NCBI GenBank assembly: GCA_905480545.1
Contig: CAJQQR010000212.1
Coordinates: forward strand, 1-39,727
Source: an uncultured Pirellulaceae bacterium
GTDB lineage: Bacteria > Planctomycetota > Planctomycetia > Pirellulales > Pirellulaceae
Direction of reading: 5' to 3'
DNA: 39,727 nt
The notes below the pieces were generated by a model, which searched no databases, was not told where the DNA came from, and saw nothing but the letters and a program-made list of their open reading frames with translations. The translations under genes were made by a program, and so were the position numbers. The stretch's first letter is position 1. Each line of letters opens with the position of its first letter. Below are positions 18,542-27,569 of this stretch, piece after piece.

Positions 18542-19327
18542 ATGAAACAAATGACCAACACCTTTCAAACGATTTTCAGCTCCACGCTGATATGCCTTAT
18601 TTGCTTAAATACGCAGACTTTATCCGCTCAGAATAAGAGCAAGGGACCGAAAAGTCCCTTGGTGATTGGCATCATCAAAGAAGCTCATGATGATCACATC
18701 GTCGTTATCACCCGAGATAAGTACAAAAGAACGCTTACCTTTGCTGAGAAGAGTACAGTGACTTATGTTGGTTTTGATAAAAAGAAAAGAGAAATCAAAG
18801 CGAGGTTTGCGATCAGAGCAGAAGTCGATAACGAAGTCATTCAATTGATATTGGTGACGCCACCTGTTTCGGAGGACAAAATCGAGCCGACGCCAGAGAT
18901 GCTGAAAATGACTCCAGCAGACCTTCTTAAAACAGCCGATTTGGATCAAAGCGGGGCGGTATCTTATTTGGAAATGTCAAAAACGCTTTTCTCTTCCCTC
19001 AAGCATGGGCCGGTGGCATTTCAAAAGGCTGATGAGGATCGCTCCGGTTCATTAAGCTTGCAGGAACTGCCTTTACTTTTGGCAAAAGTGAAATGGTGGA
19101 ATATGTCAAGGAAAACACCTGAAGAATGGTTTAAATCCTCTGACCGGGACCAAAACGGAGTATTGTCTCAAAAGGAATTGGCAGTGCTTTTAGGAAGTGA
19201 GGCTCATCTTGGGGTTTTCTTCAAACGAGCCGACAAAAACACATCAGGAGATCTCGACGTGAAGGAAGTTTCGCTGTTCATCAATGAGCTGATTTTCCCA
19301 AGTCGAAGAAAGCTAGGTAGGGAGTGA
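18542..19327 (+). CDS. Secreted EF-hand protein
   Basis: The protein has 261 residues. I start it at 18542 (MKQMTNTFQTIF) because a signal peptide ending LSAQ follows; an upstream in-frame ATG at 18443 would translate the palindromic repeat. Four canonical calcium-binding loops are readable: residues 133-144 (DLDQSGAVSYLE), 164-175 (DEDRSGSLSLQE), 201-212 (DRDQNGVLSQKE) and 231-242 (DKNTSGDLDVKE). Residues about 35-110 form a lysine-rich beta-type region of unknown family. It is the last gene of the sigma-led run and probably an exported calcium-binding partner of the heme proteins; that link is only by position. Confidence 0.85.
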   Translation: MKQMTNTFQTIFSSTLICLICLNTQTLSAQNKSKGPKSPLVIGIIKEAHDDHIVVITRDKYKRTLTFAEKSTVTYVGFDKKKREIKARFAIRAEVDNEVIQLILVTPPVSEDKIEPTPEMLKMTPADLLKTADLDQSGAVSYLEMSKTLFSSLKHGPVAFQKADEDRSGSLSLQELPLLLAKVKWWNMSRKTPEEWFKSSDRDQNGVLSQKELAVLLGSEAHLGVFFKRADKNTSGDLDVKEVSLFINELIFPSRRKLGRE

Positions 19328-19349
19328 TTCGTGGCTGGGCTCGTCAGCG

Positions 19350-19905
19350 AGGGTACCGGATCGATACCAACCGATTTCAAAATATGGGATTCGGTCGTAT
19401 TACAGTTAGGGTAGCCTAGATTGGCAAGCTCACCCTGAATCCCATCGCAGCCCAAAGCGGTATTATGCCTGGCGAATCGAAAAGCCAAATCGTTGACCAC
19501 TTGGCGGATGCATAGCCGTCCGTGTTTCTTTTCGATCCGAAAAGTCCCATTTCTGTACGACCAGCTTTCTGTACGGCCAGCTTTCTGTACGACCAGATTT
19601 CGATGCCAACGAAGAATCGTGTTCGGCGTGCACAGGGTGCCAATCTGATCTAACAAGTAGCGGTCCAGTAGCTTTCCCTTCGCGGCCAAGCGTCATCGAT
19701 GATTGTCATTGAGCACGACTCGCGCTTTGCCGAGTTTTTCCTTGAGCACCTGATTCTAGGTCCGCAAGTGTTCGATCGCTTCCTGCCTTTGGCGATTGAT
19801 CCAACCGGCACTAAGTAGAACCAGCAACCGCTACGGATGTCAAACAAAATTTATCGGCATCTCGGTGATCGAAGAAATCTAAACGATCATTGAGACGCGT
19901 CATGA
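19350..19905 (-). pseudogene. Decayed integrase-type (IS481/IS3-like) transposase, copy 1
   Basis: Read on the minus strand from about 19846, the translation follows the N-terminal half of a common planctomycete integrase: LLSAGWINRQRQEAIEHLRT, stop, NQVLKEKLGKARVVLND, stop, RLAAKGKLL, LDQIGTL, TPNTILRWHRNLV, then VNDLAFRFAR, GIQGELANLGY, HILKSVGIDP, after which similarity ends. It carries an in-frame TAG and TGA, an expanded 16-bp repeat that shifts the frame, and a compensating shift soon after. The catalytic core is missing. The last 30 bases on the plus side (about 19876-19905) match 22241-22270 next to a second remnant, marking the shared 5' flank of the element. It is dead as an enzyme. 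Confidence 0.85.
19550..19597. repeat. Three tandem 16-bp units inside the transposase remnant
   Basis: Units are tttctgtacgaccagc (19550-19565), tttctgtacggccagc (19566-19581) and a third with a final a (19582-19597). The ancestral gene appears to have had one unit, encoding LVVQKWD; two extra units add 32 bp, not a multiple of three, and so break the frame. This looks like slippage or amplification after inactivation. Confidence 0.8.
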
Positions 19906-20104
19906 AAAAAACACCGACAAGCAGCTGGCGAGTCAACCATCGTAGTAGCGGTTTCGGTGCGAACGGTTGGGCGAATTGTTCAAACGTTGTGTGCCTGGTT
20001 ACCTCGGCTAAAACGTTGGCTACTTGGGCGATTCATACAGTGATTTTTGCCGGTTCTGTACGACGGTCAAGTTATTTTCACTCCATACCCCCATTGGATA
20101 AATT

Positions 20105-21424
20105 CTATGGAGTCTTCGCTGATTCAGCGATGCAGTAAAGAAAACGGGAGCTTCGCAATACCATCCGTCCACTGGCAACCGCGGGTGATCCCCAGAAGAA
20201 TTCTTTCTCCGCTGTTAGGTCGTTGACTGCCAATTGCTTGATATCGTCACCAATCCTGAAGACGAATGTCTGTCCGCTGGCATTAAGCCAAAACAGCCTG
20301 TCACCAACAATGACAGGCGAAGCATAATCCAACGAACCAAATCTGGCGTTGCCGAGTTTTTTTGCTTCCTTTAATCGAAGGCTGTTTAACCGCTTGCCGG
20401 TTTTGGCGTCGACAACGGTCAGAATTCGACGCGACACCACGTAAATTTTTTGTTGGTATCGAACCGGCGAGGCGTAAGTCGCATACACGCTACTCTTCCA
20501 GACTGGTCGAACGTCTTTGTCGGTGTCATTACTCTCTATGTCGACGGCCACGGCACCGCCACCCTGACCCGAAAATCCATAGACACGTTTTCCATCTGAA
20601 ATGATGCTGGAATAAGCCTGCATGGATTCTGTCGCTTGCAGCTGCCATCGGATCTTCCCTGTTTCCGGATCAAGTCCCAGGAGATCTCGAGGCACGAGCA
20701 TGACAAGATCCCATCGTTTGGGTGAAACCTGGACGAGCGAAGGAGTACCCCACATTCCATCAAGGCCATCCGATTGATGCTGCCAGAGTTTCCGACCTGT
20801 TGTTTTTTCAAAACCGATAATCGACTGACTCTCTGCCGATGCGGTTACGATGACGGTAGATTCGTGAACGACGGGACTGGATGATGAGCCCCACTTCGGC
20901 GGATCTGAACCATTACCAGCATCTGCATCCCATAATTTCTTCCCATCCAAGTCGAATGCGTGAACCCCGCTTTTTCCAAAAAAACAGTAGACGTTGATCC
21001 CATCGGAAGCTGGCGTATGTGATGCATATCCATGGGACGACACACCTGACTTATCATACAGATCTTCGGGCAACGCTGCCTTGACATTCTTTTGCCATTG
21101 TTTTTTTCCTGTTTTCAAATCGAAACAAATCAGGTGCCTTACCAGATTCTCGATTTTGCCTGGACGTTTTGCATCCAGGCCGTAGCCAGAATAGCAGGTC
21201 ACCAACACTTTTTGGCCTACGATGATCGGACTGGACGCACCCGGACCGGGCAAGGGTATTTTCCAGGCGAGATTGTTTTTCTGTGACCAAGTGGTGGGAA
21301 GCGATTCAGAATCGCTGGCGATTCCAGATCCATACGGGCCCCGGAATCGAGCCCAGTCGTCGCCAATTACGAAACCACTTGCGCAGATCCAACTGAAAGC
21401 GAGTAAACCGATTAATCGAATCAT
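20105..21424 (-). CDS. Secreted PQQ-like beta-propeller repeat protein
   Basis: The protein has 439 residues. Residues 1-21 are a signal peptide (MIRLIGLLAFSWICASG). The mature part opens with DWARFRGPYGSGIASDS and contains repeated propeller blades with LDLKTGKKQWQ-like strands: FDLKTGKKQW, FDLDGKKLWDAD, FEKTTGRKLWQHQ, LDPETGKIRWQL, VDAKTGKRLNSL. This is the outer-membrane BamB/PQQ-like fold common in planctomycetes. Such proteins often lack a cofactor, and no catalytic signature is evident, so binding or scaffolding is as likely as dehydrogenase activity. It stands alone on the minus strand between two remnants of the same transposase. Confidence 0.9.
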   Translation of the reverse strand: MIRLIGLLAFSWICASGFVIGDDWARFRGPYGSGIASDSESLPTTWSQKNNLAWKIPLPGPGASSPIIVGQKVLVTCYSGYGLDAKRPGKIENLVRHLICFDLKTGKKQWQKNVKAALPEDLYDKSGVSSHGYASHTPASDGINVYCFFGKSGVHAFDLDGKKLWDADAGNGSDPPKWGSSSSPVVHESTVIVTASAESQSIIGFEKTTGRKLWQHQSDGLDGMWGTPSLVQVSPKRWDLVMLVPRDLLGLDPETGKIRWQLQATESMQAYSSIISDGKRVYGFSGQGGGAVAVDIESNDTDKDVRPVWKSSVYATYASPVRYQQKIYVVSRRILTVVDAKTGKRLNSLRLKEAKKLGNARFGSLDYASPVIVGDRLFWLNASGQTFVFRIGDDIKQLAVNDLTAEKEFFWGSPAVASGRMVLRSSRFLYCIAESAKTP

Positions 21425-22092
21425 ATTGGGTCTGTAATCAGAAAAAGCGAAGAACGAATTGAAGTGTGGCCAAGTTAGTGGCCCCAGCCCAAGTGGGTCT
21501 ATTATACCAAAAGATCACCCAATTCAGCCTTCGAATAAGACTCGTTGAAGAGACCATTAACGGTAAACTAAAGTGCGAGTTGAAAGCATGTAGGTAAGGA
21601 CCCGCGAGACGACGTCCACGCAACTGTTTTGTTGCAAGTTCCTTGGAACGAGAAAATAGAGAAGCAGACTAGTTTTTTCGGATGTGATTCAGCAGGTTCA
21701 CGAACATCGCGTTCGTTCATTTTTGAAGGAACGCAATTACTCTATTAAATCGGAAAAGGCGATTGGCATGCAGCCGAAGAATTATTCTCCTGATCACAAG
21801 GACCCCGAAGTTGATGTCGGATTTAGTCAGAATGCAGCCCCAACTCAAATTGTCTTGGCAATTCACAGAGTCAAATCGACGATCCCTTGTTAGATTCTGG
21901 ATCGTCCCGAGTTCTTCTCCTCGCAATCAGAGTAGTTCCATTGGGCGGCGACTAACGGTCGATTCCAACGCGGAATTATGTCGTGCGTAAATAAATAACC
22001 TTCTTTATCAAGCAGCGCCCTGCCAAGAACGTTGGCCCTAACAGCTAGCCCTCACCGCTAATCACCAGTTAGCTAGATTCGCTTCTTTCCGA
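21425..22092. other. Non-coding spacer upstream of the propeller gene
   Basis: I see no gene here. It should contain the promoter of the minus-strand propeller gene. A short inverted pair (cgaacatcgcgttcgttc) lies near 21700-21717. Short open frames around 21684-21926 on both strands mirror each other and show no family motif. No terminator-like GC hairpin with a T run was found. Confidence 0.45.
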
Positions 22093-22270
22093 ATTTTCCC
22101 TAAGCATCACGTTTTCGGTACGAAGGCATTCGATCACTTTTTGCTGTTGAAGATTCATCCACGTAGTAAGAAAAATGACCACCAAGTGCCAAGGCTGCAA
22201 TACAAGATTCATCGGCGTCCCGTGAATCGGGAATCGGAAAAATCCAAACGATCATTGAGACATGTCATGA
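22093..22270 (-). pseudogene. N-terminal fragment of the same transposase, copy 2
   Basis: The minus-strand translation gives LVVIFLTTWMNLQQQKVIEC followed by LRTENVMLREN, the same N-terminal segment as copy 1 (WINRQRQEAIEHLRT, then NQVLKEK). Similarity stops at about 22093, so only some 55 codons survive. The flank at 22241-22270 (aatccaaacgatcattgaga and on) matches 19876-19905. Both copies face the same way, forming imperfect direct repeats around the 20105-21424 gene. Confidence 0.75.
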
Positions 22271-22603
22271 GTCAATCACATAGGGTCAGAATATTCAGTT
22301 GCCGGCAATAATTTCGGACCGATGTTTGACAACCACCCAAAACCTGGCAAAATTATCCGGCAGGTGTGAATTAAAACTCATATCAATTCTTGGACAAGCG
22401 GTTACTCGTATCGAGGCGTAATCGGCGAACGTGAACTTGCGAGAAAATGAAAAGAACGAGATGGTTTGCCACGAAGGTGTCAAACACGTCAACGCCGCGA
22501 TCACGTATTTCCAAGACCGAACGTATGCTGTTGGAGTTCAGCGTCAACGATCGACGCCCGACATGCCCACGCCATGCAATTAGAACGCCATCGAGGAAAA
22601 GGA

Positions 22604-23542
22604 ATGCCACAGCTTACTAACCCGCCACGTCTCACAATGGCAGCGACGTTGATTCTTGGATGGTCGATTGCAACGAGCGCTGACGAACCATTCCCCCGCG
22701 AGTTAACAAGGTTTGCTCCATATGCCGTGAACCCCGTATTCACGGCACAGGGCGAAGGGCAATGGGATGTGAAGATTCGCGAACGCGGTTGGATCCTGTT
22801 CGACAAAGACGCCAATGACCAAACAGCAGCCTGGCGAATGTGGTACACCGGTTACGACGGAACGCGTAAGGGGCAGAAAAAGTTAGGGCTGGCCACCTCG
22901 GCCGACGGTGTGAAGTGGACTGCCCATCCAGGGGGCCCGATTTACGACGACGTCTGGATTGAAGATATGATGATCGTTCCGCACGACGGAACTCTTTACA
23001 TGTTCGCCGAAGGGAAGGGCGATCAGGCTCATTTGCTGACGTCGAAGAACGGCGTCTCCTGGCAGCGAATTGGCGTTCTCGACGTGCGAAAAGCCAACGG
23101 AGAACCCATTGAACCGGGTCCGTATGGAACTCCTGTCGCCTACTACGAAGATGGCGTCTGGAATTTGTTCTATGAACGGCGGGACGCAGGCATCTGGCTG
23201 GCGACGTCTCGCGACATGAAAGTCTGGACGAACGCCAGCGACGATCCTGTAATGGTCCCGGGGCCAGACGCGTTCGATGTCGACCTGATCGCGATGAATC
23301 AGGTTTTCAAATACAAGGGGCGATTCTACGCTTCGATTCATGGCTCGAAAGCGGGGTCAAAACTTTGGGCCAATGGCATCGCGGTTTCGGACGACCTGAG
23401 AAACTGGAAGAAATATCCTGGCAACCCTTTGAGACCGATCTCAGAAAACAAATCCAGTGGTCTTTTTATCCACGACGGAAAGCAGTTCCGCTTCTACACG
23501 ATGCACGACAAGGTGCATTTACATCTCCCGATCCGCCGGTAG
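22604..23542 (+). CDS. Glycosidase-like (GH43/GH32/DUF377-type) beta-propeller protein
   Basis: The protein has 312 residues. The start at 22604 (MPQLTNPPR) is preceded by a rare good ribosome binding site, gaggaaaagga (22593-22603); an earlier ATG at 22466 would add 46 non-family residues. Residues 1-26 are a signal peptide ending TSADE. The body has five-blade propeller repeats: AWRMWYTGYDG, LGLATSADGVKW, LYMFAEGKGDQ, LLTSKNGVSWQ, WNLFYERRDAGIWLATSRDMKVW, GIAVSDDLRNWKKYPGNPL. These are typical of GH43/GH32-like and mannooligosaccharide-phosphorylase-like proteins. I cannot place the three catalytic acids with certainty, so the activity stays open. Role: probably secreted glycan processing or binding. 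Confidence 0.82.
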   Translation: MPQLTNPPRLTMAATLILGWSIATSADEPFPRELTRFAPYAVNPVFTAQGEGQWDVKIRERGWILFDKDANDQTAAWRMWYTGYDGTRKGQKKLGLATSADGVKWTAHPGGPIYDDVWIEDMMIVPHDGTLYMFAEGKGDQAHLLTSKNGVSWQRIGVLDVRKANGEPIEPGPYGTPVAYYEDGVWNLFYERRDAGIWLATSRDMKVWTNASDDPVMVPGPDAFDVDLIAMNQVFKYKGRFYASIHGSKAGSKLWANGIAVSDDLRNWKKYPGNPLRPISENKSSGLFIHDGKQFRFYTMHDKVHLHLPIRR

Positions 23543-23623
23543 AAACCGAACCCTTCAGGAACCCAGAATTCAGATGCCATTTGCATTCGGCAAGATCACG
23601 ATACTGCCCGGTCAAAAAACTCA

Positions 23624-23863
23624 ATGGGTTTCGCACCTGTAATCATTGGTGGGCTCATCTTGTACTCCATCGCGTCCATTATTTTCGAGGAATTAGTCCG
23701 TGGCAGGCGTGGATATGTCGATAGATCAGCGTCCCCTATTCCGCTCTGGCTGGTTATTAGCCTAAGATGTGGGATCTTTCTGGTCGTGTTGCTCCCGAAG
23801 CAGAGCATTAGCATTGTTAAGGTTGAGATCGAAGATCGAGTTCTGACACTCACGAAAAGTTAG
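23624..23863 (+). CDS. Small hypothetical membrane protein
   Basis: The protein has 79 residues with two hydrophobic segments, about residues 4-25 (PVIIGGLILYSIASIIFEEL) and 42-58 (LWLVISLRCGIFLVVLL), separated by an arginine-rich loop. No family is recognised. It sits 81 bp after the glycosidase-like gene and before the DUF3050 gene, on the same strand. There is no clear ribosome binding site. The two plausible membrane helices are the main support; it might be spurious. Confidence 0.4.
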   Translation: MGFAPVIIGGLILYSIASIIFEELVRGRRGYVDRSASPIPLWLVISLRCGIFLVVLLPKQSISIVKVEIEDRVLTLTKS

Positions 23864-23980
23864 AGGTGTTGAAACAGCGGAAAAGTGCGGAGTCCGAAAC
23901 AGGCTGATAAGAAGACCCTCATTGCAGTCCTGACTTCCGCTGTAATGTTAATGGGGCAAGTTGACTACGGTTCTTTTGCA

Positions 23981-24847
23981 ATGATAAAACGAATTCGAGC
24001 ATTGGTCAGCGGCAAAACCGTGTTTCCTGCCGCAACTAGGACAGGTTTTAGAAAAATTTCGCGATTTCAAGAGCGGCTGAACCCTATTCGGGATGCCTTG
24101 CGGACCCACAACGTTTACAGCGAAATTAATCGCCTTGCGGCGGTACGAACGTTTATGGAAATTCACGTCTTCGCGGTGTGGGATTTCATGTCGTTGCTCA
24201 AGGCGTTACAGCGACGACTTTGTTGCGTCGACAGTCCATGGTTGCCTCCTGCTGATCCTCAATCGTGTCGCTTTGTAAACGAGATCGTGCTCGCTGAGGA
24301 AGCTGACCATGATGGCCGGGGTGGGTTTGCCAGCCATTTTGAGCTTTATCATCGTGCGATGACGCAATGCGGGGCTGATACAACTGCAATTGATGGATTC
24401 GTAGCCGATCTTCGTCGGGGCGTTTCCCTGCGGGCTGCGCTCGCGTCCCCAACGGTCCCTGAAGTTGCTCGGCGATTTGTGGAACAGACGTTCGAGATTA
24501 TCGAATCTGGTAACATTTATGGCATTGCTTCCGCATTCACTTACGGTCGGGAAGATTTACTACCGGATGTGTTTCAACGCATCGTGGACAAAATGAATGC
24601 AGAGGTAGGAGGGCAACTAGATGATTTTAGGCATTACCTTTTGCGGCACATTGGTTTGGATGGGGACGAGCATGGCCCGATGGCGGCGCGGCTCGTGCAG
24701 TCACTTTGTGGCTCGAGCGGTGGTGCTTGGGAACGGGCAGAACAAGCAGCAGTTGACTGCTTAAATGCACGGAAAGAAATGTGGGATGGAATTGGTGATG
24801 CGATACGCAGGAGAAGTATCACTGGAGCACGGTCGAACTGCGAATGA
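23981..24847 (+). CDS. DUF3050 family protein (heme-oxygenase-like fold)
   Basis: The protein has about 288 residues from the ATG at 23981; the frame is open back to a GTG at 23885, and the family domain itself starts near [18 protein letters not shown]. Conserved DUF3050 features are [66 protein letters not shown] and [15 protein letters not shown]. The family adopts a helical heme-oxygenase-like fold and conserves Glu/His residues suited to a metal or heme site (here in the EEADHD, ELYH and DGDEHGP segments). The reaction is not known. The N-terminal extension before the domain is probably not a signal peptide. Confidence 0.82.
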   Translation: MIKRIRALVSGKTVFPAATRTGFRKISRFQERLNPIRDALRTHNVYSEINRLAAVRTFMEIHVFAVWDFMSLLKALQRRLCCVDSPWLPPADPQSCRFVNEIVLAEEADHDGRGGFASHFELYHRAMTQCGADTTAIDGFVADLRRGVSLRAALASPTVPEVARRFVEQTFEIIESGNIYGIASAFTYGREDLLPDVFQRIVDKMNAEVGGQLDDFRHYLLRHIGLDGDEHGPMAARLVQSLCGSSGGAWERAEQAAVDCLNARKEMWDGIGDAIRRRSITGARSNCE

Positions 24848-25568
24848 CGAACAGCTTGTGCGAATTCTGCTGCCACATGAAAGAGATCGTTTCTGGGAAG
24901 GGGTCACGCTTTCTTATGTGTCAGAAATCAGCCGTTGACCATCGCTTCCAGAAGTATGCACCGCAGCCTGTCGTTCAGTGCGGAGGGTTTGAGCAAAAGG
25001 AGAAAGAAAAAAGCTCGGAGTAGCTGCGATTGGGTATCCCCTTAATTACGGACTGGATCAACGATTTCTTTGCCTTACGTGTTTGGGCCGGCAATCGAGC
25101 ATAAATCAGCCTTCTGATCAAACCCGGCAAACCATCGATTTTACGCTGAGCAGCGTGGCAGCAGTACACGGCGATTGCCGGGCCCCACATCGAACAGCCG
25201 TTCTTGAGCAGAATAAAAACGGGGCAATTGATCCTGCAAGCCGATTACTACTCGGGGCGAAACACTAGGGCTTTCATGGATATCGGCAAGGAAAGATTGA
25301 CGGGGAATCGTGAATCCAGTGTGAAGGAAATAAGCCGTCGTGCGTGCTTTGGCACCATTGGTGACGGGGCACCAATTAAGACAGCGAAGAGCCTGTTTGC
25401 ATTATCAGCGTGGGCATGTCCACTATAATACGGTCCCGCTTCACTTTTCCATAATCTACGGTGCGTTCGCGTCGGAGGCAAATTTGCCCGTGGCTCGTAG
25501 CGATCCACTCATGATCTAACACCTGGTCCCACTTTCGGGGACGAGTAATTACAGAATATGATCACCAC
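24848..25568. other. Non-coding 0.7-kb region, possible gene debris
   Basis: No gene can be supported. A minus-strand frame at 24975-25190 (GLIRRLIYARLPAQTRKAKK) and others nearby have runs of protein-like composition but are broken by stops and match nothing I recognise. This may be decayed coding DNA. The promoter of the 25569 gene should lie at the right end. Confidence 0.4.
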
Positions 25569-27095
25569 ATGAACGGCAGAATCCAAGATCAAGAGAAACA
25601 CACCTCGAATACATTCGCGTCAAGGGTGTATTTTTCGCTCGCTCTCCTTGCTGTCCTTTTTATATTGGCAACAAATCTGTCCGCACAAAATCCACGGTTG
25701 GAATTAGGACGCAGGTTGAAGAGATTTGAGATTTCATGGGATACCGCTTCGCCAACTCTCCGGGTGTCATCCGTGCCGTTCCTGCAGAAGGCCGTTAAGA
25801 GATTCTTCAGCCTCAGCCTCTTCGAGGCCGGCAGAGAGATGGATCGTGCTTGGTTGGAACTAGACCCTGATAAAAAGTCTGACGCATTAACCAATGCATT
25901 GATCGGCACGCAGCTATTTGTCTCTCCGATTTGCGCTGACACCGAAAATGATTCACTGGTCATTGAATTAGGCTCGTTTTACGACACAAAGAGTGAACCA
26001 CCACCGCAAACGAATGTCAAGTTAAAGCTGACCGCGAAAAATGGTCAACTTCGAGCAAAGAAACAATTGTCGATGGATGAACTCGCACGTGGCACATCGT
26101 GGAAACTAAATGGTTTAGCCGAAGGCGACTACATCCTAACACTGACCTTTGTGCAAAGTGAAAACACCTTCACTCTTCCACCTGTAACGATCAGTCGCAT
26201 CAACGATTTGCGACGTCGATTGATGGAACTGGAAAAATCAGCAGCAGCTCGGAAGATTGCCGCCCGAGCGCCCAATGCGTCAACAATGGACCAAACACTC
26301 GCGGCAACTCTGCGTCACGAGGCACGTTTCTTTCGCAGTGTGATGAAAGGACTGTCACAGGAAGCAGATTTTCCTTATTTAAAACGACTCAAAAACTGCG
26401 AATTGCTGATTGCATTTCGCGATAGCCCCAAAGATCTCTTCAGTAAACATGTTGATGCGAGAGAATTTTGGATCTCGCTTGCAGACGGCAACCGCTCCGT
26501 GCCGACTCGGATCCGTCTACCGACAAACCTGAAAACGCCGGTTCCGGTTCTGTTTGTACTTCATGGCGCAGGCGGTAGCGAGAACATGTTTTTTGAGACC
26601 TATGGAGCCGGAAGAGTGATTTCAGAATCAGCCAAACGGGGTTGGATTACAGTCTCACCTCGTCAGGGTTTGTTCGGCCTCGCACTTGATATCGATAAGA
26701 TGCTTACCGCATTGGAAGCCATTGCTCCGATTGACCGGAAACGAATCATGCTGCTCGGACATTCGATGGGAGCCACACAAGTGGTTCAGCAAGTTCGCAC
26801 TCACCCATCCCTGCCAGTTGCAGCCATTGCATTGGGAGGTGGTGGCCGACTATCTCCTACAGATGGACGGCAGAGCCAGCAGGTCTCGTGGTATGTGGGA
26901 GCAGGCTCAGACGACTTCGGTTTAGCCAACGCAAAACGACTTGAACGCAGCCTGGCGGAATCCAACGTTAATGTCCGATTCAAAACCTACAAGGATGTCG
27001 AACACCTAGTCGTGGTTCAGGCAGCGATTGACGATGCATTTGCATTCCTTGATGAATTGCTAGTGAAAAAAAACAAAGGCTTAAAAAAACGTTAA
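25569..27095 (+). CDS. Secreted alpha/beta hydrolase (esterase/PHB-depolymerase-like)
   Basis: The protein has 508 residues. Residues about 16-40 are a signal peptide or anchor (VYFSLALLAVLFILATNLSAQ). Residues 40-300 form an uncharacterised helical/beta region with a charged helix (RRRLMELEKSAAARKIAARA). The C-terminal 190 residues are an alpha/beta hydrolase: oxyanion loop VLFVLHGAGGSENMFFE, nucleophile Ser399 in GHSMGA, acid Asp448 or Asp449 in VGAGSDD, and His479 in DVEHLVV. Together these form a complete triad, so it is probably an active exported carboxylesterase or depolymerase. The substrate is unknown. The nearest gene on the same strand is followed by transposon remnants. Confidence 0.88.
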   Translation: MNGRIQDQEKHTSNTFASRVYFSLALLAVLFILATNLSAQNPRLELGRRLKRFEISWDTASPTLRVSSVPFLQKAVKRFFSLSLFEAGREMDRAWLELDPDKKSDALTNALIGTQLFVSPICADTENDSLVIELGSFYDTKSEPPPQTNVKLKLTAKNGQLRAKKQLSMDELARGTSWKLNGLAEGDYILTLTFVQSENTFTLPPVTISRINDLRRRLMELEKSAAARKIAARAPNASTMDQTLAATLRHEARFFRSVMKGLSQEADFPYLKRLKNCELLIAFRDSPKDLFSKHVDAREFWISLADGNRSVPTRIRLPTNLKTPVPVLFVLHGAGGSENMFFETYGAGRVISESAKRGWITVSPRQGLFGLALDIDKMLTALEAIAPIDRKRIMLLGHSMGATQVVQQVRTHPSLPVAAIALGGGGRLSPTDGRQSQQVSWYVGAGSDDFGLANAKRLERSLAESNVNVRFKTYKDVEHLVVVQAAIDDAFAFLDELLVKKNKGLKKR

Positions 27096-27179
27096 CGCGG
27101 CATCAAATCCGTTCCGCTTTAGCGACGATTGAACCCTCGATCACGTGCATTGGCGGGAGCGAAGCGATTCACGATCACC

Positions 27180-27560
27180 AGACCGATCGGAGCGAGGGAA
27201 GCAAATGTTGGAGCCGGATCGGTTTCAAGTTATCACCGAAAGCTGTGTTCATTTCACTGCATCGATTCTTCCGCGTTACCTTCGTCGCAACAAATCGATC
27301 GAGTAGCTACTTCCGGGGCTTTAACTATAAGGCATTTCGACAGGAGACTTTAACGAGGCGTTGCAGATTCTGCTCGGACAGGACGCCGCCAATTTCAGCC
27401 CCAACACAATCGTCCGGCTCAAGGAGAAGTGGTCGACCGAGTACCAGGGTTTCTGTAGATGCGATCTCTCTGACAAGGAGTATGTTTCTGGGCTGACGGC
27501 ATCCAGGTCAACGTTCGGCTTGAAAGCGATGGAAGTCAGCGGCAATGCTCGGGTTTCCAA
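27180..27560 (+). pseudogene. IS256-family transposase fragment
   Basis: One frame from about 27264 reads ILPRYLRRNKSIE, stop, LLPGL, stop, L, stop, GISTGDFNEALQILLGQDA, then FSPNTIVRLKEKW, STEYQGF, DLSDKEYV; a one-base shift then gives WADGIQVNVRLESDG. This is the middle of an IS256-family (mutator-like) transposase, ending where the first catalytic Asp region (WADGI) begins. Three in-frame stops and a frameshift make it inactive. It abuts the remains of a FAD-dependent oxidoreductase, so the insertion may have disrupted that gene. Confidence 0.85.
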
Positions 27561-27569
27561 GTTTGCGGA

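Noticed and set aside
19890..20138. 82-residue plus-strand frame after the transposase remnant
   Set aside because: It begins in the shared element flank and has no recognisable motif.
22466..22603. Upstream start for the glycosidase-like gene
   Set aside because: A good ribosome binding site and signal peptide support 22604; the extension is rich in Cys/Arg/His with no function evident.
24975..25508. Several minus-strand frames in the 24.9-25.5 kb gap
   Set aside because: Broken by stops, no recognised family; recorded only as possible debris.
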